A stretch of 7,712 bases of DNA, from NCBI GenBank assembly GCA_946479255.1, contig CAMLFK010000243.1, positions 1-7,712 of the forward strand, written 5' to 3'. Position 1 is the first letter of the stretch, and each line of letters opens with the position of its first letter. Origin of the DNA: an uncultured Oxalobacteraceae bacterium (GTDB lineage: Bacteria; Pseudomonadota; Gammaproteobacteria; Burkholderiales; Burkholderiaceae). The translations under genes and the position numbers were made by a program. A model generated the notes under the pieces. The model saw nothing but the letters and a program-made list of their open reading frames with translations, was not told the origin of the DNA and made no database searches. Below, one piece after another: positions 5,123-7,712 of the stretch.

Positions 5123-5951
5123 GCGACGCGTCACCGCGCTGCTGCGCCAGCCAGTCGCGCGGGGCGCAGCCCATGCGCACGCGGAAGGCGCGCGCCAACG
5201 CGTTCGGGCTGCCGTAGCCGACGCGGTCGGCCACCACCGCCACCGGACGCCCCTGCTTGAGCAGGGTGCAACTGACGTTCATCCGCCAGTCGGCCAGATA
5301 GTCGCCCGGCGTGACGCCCACCGCGTCTTTGAACGCGGCGGCGAAGCGCGCGCGTGACATGCCCGCCTGCGCCGCCAGCGCCTCGAGCGACCACGCGGTC
5401 TGCGGCGCATCGTGCATGGCGGTTATGGCGCGCGCGAGTTTCGGGTCGGCCAGTCCCGCCAGCAGTCCGGTGGCGCCAAGCCGCCCATCCATCAGATAAC
5501 GCAGCAACTGGATCAGTAGCAACTCGCACAAGCGGTCGATGGCGGCCTGCCGACCGCACTGGTCGCGCTCGGCTTCGGCAAACAGCAGCTCTAGCGTCGG
5601 CCCGAGGCCGGGCAAGTCCGCCAGCGGAATCAGCAGCATCGACGGCAAGGCCATGGCCAACGGATTGCCCGTCGAAGCGCCCAGATCGACCTCCGCACAC
5701 AACAGCTCAGCGGTATCGCCGGGGGCGGCGACAAAACGATGCGACGCCACGCGCGGATAAAACAGCAGGCTCGGCTCGGTAACCAGCAGATCTTCATGCA
5801 CGGGCGAACGCGCCGTAATCGGGCCGCGCCGCACCAGATGGATATAGCCATGCGGCGCCGCGTAATGATGCTGCCCACAGAAGGCGCCGCTGTGAAAAAC
5901 GCGCGCCGAAAGCGAGTAGTGCCGGAGCAAGCCGGCCAGTCGATCCGCCAT
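5109..5951 (-). CDS. AraC-family transcriptional regulator (cupin_6-type sensor domain)
   Basis: A 280-residue DNA-binding regulator. Seen: an N-terminal beta-rich sensor (about 1-170) starting MADRLAGLLRHYSLSARVF and containing HGYIHLVRRG, typical of the AraC-binding cupin_6 type; then two helix-turn-helix motifs of the AraC/XylS C-terminal domain: SLEALAAQAGMSRARFAAAF and PVAVVADRVGYGSPNALARA followed by FRVRMGCAPRDWL. The start at 5949-5951 is chosen because GGAG lies six bases upstream; an ATG at 5961-5963 without such a site adds four residues. It is divergent from the CMD and P460 genes, with a palindrome between, so it probably controls that operon, and perhaps itself, in response to a small ligand or a redox cue. 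Regulators of this type beside AhpD-like genes are common. No sign of damage. Confidence 0.9.
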   Translation of the reverse strand: MADRLAGLLRHYSLSARVFHSGAFCGQHHYAAPHGYIHLVRRGPITARSPVHEDLLVTEPSLLFYPRVASHRFVAAPGDTAELLCAEVDLGASTGNPLAMALPSMLLIPLADLPGLGPTLELLFAEAERDQCGRQAAIDRLCELLLIQLLRYLMDGRLGATGLLAGLADPKLARAITAMHDAPQTAWSLEALAAQAGMSRARFAAAFKDAVGVTPGDYLADWRMNVSCTLLKQGRPVAVVADRVGYGSPNALARAFRVRMGCAPRDWLAQQRGDASLSGS

Positions 5952-5968
5952 TCCACTCTCCATATAAG

Positions 5969-6008
5969 ACGATAGGTTACGTATTTGATACTTTACGTGC
6001 CATATCGT
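5969..6008. promoter_or_regulatory. Imperfect palindrome in the araC/CMD divergent intergenic region
   Basis: Seen: ACGATAGGTTACGTA at 5969-5983 pairs with the reverse complement of TACGTGCCATATCGT at 5994-6008 at 12 of 15 positions, with a 10-base spacer (5984-5993). It lies 18 bases from the araC start and about 60 from the CMD start, where an AraC-family dimer would be expected to bind. A candidate -35 TTGATA (5985-5990) for the rightward operon lies in the spacer, with a weak -10-like TACCAA 17 bases later. Function is inferred from position and symmetry. Confidence 0.6.
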
Positions 6009-6068
6009 ACCAAACAAAGGGCGATCATGCCCACGTGCTCTTGCACCTCACCCACTACGGAGATAGAC

Positions 6069-6602
6069 ATGACCCAAATCGCCCCCCTGACCATCGACAC
6101 CGCTGACGCCGCTACCGCTGCCACACTCAAGGCCGTCAAAGCCAAGCTCGGCGTGGTGCCGAACCTGCTCGCCACGCTGGCCCACGCGCCGGCAGCGCTC
6201 AACGGCTACCTCGGCCTGTCCGAAACGCTGGGCACCGGCCGCCTGAGTGCCACCCAGCGCGAGATCGTTGCGCTGGCTGCCGGTCAAGCCAATCGCTGCC
6301 AGTACTGCCTGAGCGCACACACCCTGATCGGCAAAGGTGCCGGACTGTCGGCAGAGGCCATCGCCGCGGCCCGCACCGGCCAGGCGGCCAACGCACTTGA
6401 CGATGCAATTGCCGGCTTTGCCCGCGCGCTGGTCGAGCAACGCGGCGTGGTGTCGGCCGACGCCATGGCCAACTACCGCCGCGCGGGGCTCGACGACGGC
6501 CTGATACTGGAAGTGATCGCCAACATCGCGCTGAACACGCTCACCAACTACACCAACCACATCGCCGACACCACGGTGGATTTCCCCGTGGTCGCCGTCT
6601 GA
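6069..6602 (+). CDS. Carboxymuconolactone decarboxylase/AhpD-family protein
   Basis: A 177-residue all-helical protein of the AhpD-like CMD superfamily, probably a thiol-based peroxidase or disulfide reductase rather than a true carboxymuconolactone decarboxylase. Seen: the AhpD active-site pattern C77-QY-C80-LSA-H84, preceded by the conserved QREIVALAAGQANR helix with its glutamate (E65); LGVVPNLLATLAHAP near residue 27, typical of peroxidase-related members; and a C-terminal ANIALNTLTNYTNH. True decarboxylases lack the cysteine pair. The start (ATG 6069-6071) follows GGAG by about six bases; a longer reading of 28 residues has no ribosome site and runs through the palindrome. It is first in a two-gene unit, 27 bases ahead of the P460 gene, and divergent from araC. 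Cytoplasmic: no signal peptide. Confidence 0.88.
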   Translation: MTQIAPLTIDTADAATAATLKAVKAKLGVVPNLLATLAHAPAALNGYLGLSETLGTGRLSATQREIVALAAGQANRCQYCLSAHTLIGKGAGLSAEAIAAARTGQAANALDDAIAGFARALVEQRGVVSADAMANYRRAGLDDGLILEVIANIALNTLTNYTNHIADTTVDFPVVAV

Positions 6603-6629
6603 TCTCCATAGGCATATAAGGAGAACACA

Positions 6630-7178
6630 ACGAAAATCGCACTCACCGGCGCTCTGCTCGCCAGCGCCCTCGTCCTGCCACTGGCCGTCACGGCCGGCGA
6701 CTTTTCGCCCTATGTGGACAGCCAGGGCGGCATCAGCCGCCCCACAGACTTCCGCACAAACTTCGTCCACCTGGGCTCATATGCGGTGTTGGACGAAAAA
6801 TCCGCCTCTCGCGGCCTGCACGATGTGTACACCGAAAAGGCCTCGGCCGAGCACTACCGCAAGACCGGCAAGTTCCCGGACGGCGCCACGCTGGTGAAAG
6901 AGATCCGCAAGCTCGAAACCAGCGCCATGACCACCGGCGACCCTGTGGTCTGGGGTTCCGATGCGGCCGTGTGGTTCGTGATGGTCAAGGACGCCAAAGG
7001 CCGTTTCGCCAGCAACCCCTTGTGGGGCGACGGCTGGGGCTGGGCGCTGTTCAAGGCCGACGCCCCCGCCAAGAATGTCGCCGTCAGCTACGCAGCCGAC
7101 TGCATGGGCTGCCATGTGCCGGCGGCCAAGACCGACCGCGTATTCATCCAGGGCTATCCGACACTGACCCAGCACTGA
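6630..7178 (+). CDS. Exported cytochrome P460 family protein with ACG at the start position
   Basis: A 182-residue periplasmic haem protein. Seen: after AAGGAG (6618-6623) and a six-base gap comes ACG AAA ATC, reading as TKIALTGALLASALVLPLAV then TAGDFSP, a classic signal peptide with probable cleavage after V-T-A (residue 22); then a P460-type domain with GSYAVLDE, HDVYTEKAS, YRKTGKFPDGATLVKE and a C-terminal CMGCH haem site (158-162). P460 proteins carry a cross-linked c-type haem and act on hydroxylamine or NO; relatives without the cross-link bind gases. The expected ATG is ACG, so either ACG initiation occurs at low efficiency or the gene is start-defective. The next possible start, GTG 6714-6716, would lose the export signal. 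It follows the CMD gene and ends six bases before the Tn402-type terminus. Confidence 0.85.
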   Translation, partial: TKIALTGALLASALVLPLAVTAGDFSPYVDSQGGISRPTDFRTNFVHLGSYAVLDEKSASRGLHDVYTEKASAEHYRKTGKFPDGATLVKEIRKLETSAMTTGDPVVWGSDAAVWFVMVKDAKGRFASNPLWGDGWGWALFKADAPAKNVAVSYAADCMGCHVPAAKTDRVFIQGYPTLTQH

Positions 7179-7184
7179 CTTGCT

Positions 7185-7232
7185 TGTCACTTTCAGAAGG
7201 CGACAGCACGAAATATCAAAAGTCGACCGCAC
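7185..7232 (+). mobile_element. Tn402/Tn5053-family terminal inverted repeat plus internal transposase-site-like repeat
   Basis: Seen: TGTCACTTTCAGAAGGCGAC then AGCAC at 7185-7209, 25 bases opening with TGTCA and holding TTTCAGAAG, the pattern of Tn402/Tn5053 and class 1 integron termini. A second related 17-mer, TCAAAAGTCGACCGCAC (7216-7232), matches 7193-7209 at 14 of 17 positions, 23 bases further in. Known: ends of this family carry repeated TniA-binding sites next to the 25-bp repeat. The orientation puts the transposon interior to the right, towards merR, so 7185 is its outer edge. The partner end and tni genes are not in the window. Confidence 0.78.
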
Positions 7233-7248
7233 GGTCTTTTCTGACGTT

Positions 7249-7286
7249 GGAGTCGCCTCAGAAAACGGAAAATAAAGCACGCTAAG
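7249..7286 (+). repeat. Second Tn21-type 38-bp repeat, beside merR
   Basis: Seen: GGAGTCGCCTCAG at the outer edge, then the same AAAACGGAAAATAAAGCACG core as 1635-1672; 36 of 38 positions agree and the last 30 are identical. The first three bases GGA depart from the GGGG expected of a functional Tn3-family tip, so this copy is probably a fossil. Known: mercury transposons of the Tn5053 type carry a mer module thought to come from a Tn21-like element, with a leftover 38-bp repeat between their own terminus and merR; this arrangement fits that. Confidence 0.85.
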
Positions 7287-7302
7287 GCGTAGTTCCCTCG
7301 GG

Positions 7303-7658
7303 CTACACCGCGTCCGCACTGCGCGGTTCTTTCTTCCCTTGCAGTGACGCAATCAGCGGGCAGGAAACGTTCCCCTTCCGCGCATGGCAGGCGCACACCA
7401 AATCAGACAGCACGGCCTCCATGCGCGCCAGGTCAGCCATCCTCTCGCGCACGTCCTTGAGCTTGTGCTCGGCCAGGCTGCTGGCTTCCTCGCAATGGGT
7501 GCCATCCTCCAGCCGCAGCAGCTCGGCGATCTCATCCAGGCTGAAGCCCAACCGCTGGGCTGATTTCACGAAGCGCACCCGCGTTACATCCGTCTCGCCA
7601 TAGCGGCGAATGCTGCCGTAAGGCTTGTCCGGTTCCGGGAGCAAGCCCTTGCGCTGAT
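7303..7658 (-). pseudogene. merR: merR, mercury-responsive regulator, truncated at the N-terminus
   Basis: Seen: the frame ending at TAG 7303-7305 reads back to [20 protein letters not shown] at the edge of the IS1071-type end, then [20 protein letters not shown] and GTHCEEASS, and [13 protein letters not shown]. This is MerR of the Tn21/Tn501 group from about residue 27 onward. The three mercury-binding cysteines (82, 117 and 126 in that numbering) are all kept, as is the dimer helix, but the start codon and most of the first DNA-binding helix-turn-helix are missing. Reading continues only a few codons into the insertion sequence before TGA. It cannot act as a normal DNA-binding regulator. 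The operator and merTPA, which would lie beyond, are absent. A TTG at 7642-7644 could open the frame, but it lies within the domain. Confidence 0.93.
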
Positions 7659-7659
7659 A

Positions 7660-7712
7660 GGGGTCTCCTCGTTTTCAGTGCAATAAGTGACGGTACGCAA
7701 AGCTAGCACTGG
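7660..7712. mobile_element. IS1071-type terminal inverted repeat, right copy, inserted in merR
   Basis: Seen: begins GGGGTCTCCTCG at 7660 and is the reverse complement of 1-53 with one mismatch. The merR reading frame stops exactly one base before it (codon TAT at 7656-7658, base 7659 completing the previous codon), so the insertion junction is visible to the base. The five bases outside it, TGATA (7655-7659), differ from the five outside the left copy, ATTTC (54-58); the two copies were therefore not joined to this segment by one simple composite transposition event. The element body lies to the right of the window. Confidence 0.72.

Noticed and set aside
5952..6017. Longer AraC protein (start at 6017)
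   Set aside because: Adds residues with no homology character and runs through the operator; GGAG fits the start at 5951.
5985..6068. Longer CMD protein starting at 5985
   Set aside because: The extra 28 residues cross the palindrome, have no ribosome site and do not look like the family's N-terminus; the ATG at 6069 has GGAG before it.
7222..7240. Intrinsic terminator: GACC-GCAC-GGTC followed by TTTT after the P460 gene
   Set aside because: The stem is only four pairs and the stretch is better explained as the second transposase-site-like repeat of the Tn402/Tn5053-type end.
1..7712. CRISPR array, tRNA or rRNA genes
   Set aside because: No regularly spaced repeats and no tRNA- or rRNA-like segments were seen.

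Overview
The window looks like accessory DNA from a high-GC proteobacterium, probably a betaproteobacterium of the Comamonadaceae or Rhodocyclaceae kind. This rests on general GC and codon character, the Tn21/Tn5053 mercury-transposon pieces and the IS1071-type ends; it is an inference, not a taxonomic assignment. Both window ends are the same 53-bp sequence in inverted orientation with one mismatch. Each begins, reading outward from the interior, with a GGGGTCTCC Tn3-family terminus that I recognise as IS1071-like. The whole window is therefore the segment between two IS1071-type ends: either the cargo of an IS1071 composite, or an assembly contig that stopped where it met that repeat on each side.

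Layout, left to right. (1) 1-53: IS1071-type end. (2) 101-1634: a D12-class DNA adenine methyltransferase (+) and a ParA/Pin-like serine recombinase (-), convergent with a 1-nt gap. (3) 1635-1672: a complete 38-bp Tn21-subfamily terminal repeat. (4) 1668-3410 (-): four overlapping genes read as one unit: a small basic protein, a multi-pass membrane protein, a small acidic protein and a second serine recombinase whose stop codon lies inside the Tn21-type repeat. (5) 3411-3664: a gap with a 7-bp-arm hairpin and a doubtful 30-codon ORF. (6) 3665-4021 (-): a single-domain cupin. (7) 4069-4931 (-): an MntA-HepT type VII toxin-antitoxin pair with a good sigma70 promoter and iterated heptamers, followed by an unrecognised gene remnant. 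(8) 5039-5122 (+): the last 28 codons of an OmpA/MotB-type protein (ZorB is one possibility). (9) 5109-7178: an AraC-family regulator (-) divergent from a two-gene operon (+) for an AhpD/CMD-family protein and an exported cytochrome P460, with a long imperfect palindrome between them. The P460 gene has ACG where ATG is expected. (10) 7185-7286: a Tn402/Tn5053-type terminus with a second transposase-site-like repeat, then a second Tn21-type 38-bp repeat. (11) 7303-7658 (-): merR cut off at its N-terminus by the right IS1071-type end.

Functionally, two parts look intact and self-contained: the MntA-HepT module (growth control, plasmid maintenance or defence) and the AraC/CMD/P460 unit (probably redox, NO or hydroxylamine-type chemistry, with the AraC protein controlling it through the shared intergenic region). 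The rest is mobile-element machinery and scars: at least three transposon families have left termini here, and three genes survive only as fragments. The most noteworthy items are the nested transposon ends, the ACG-start P460 gene, the iterated repeats upstream of mntA, the AraC-CMD palindrome, and the four-gene operon of unknown purpose ending in a recombinase.
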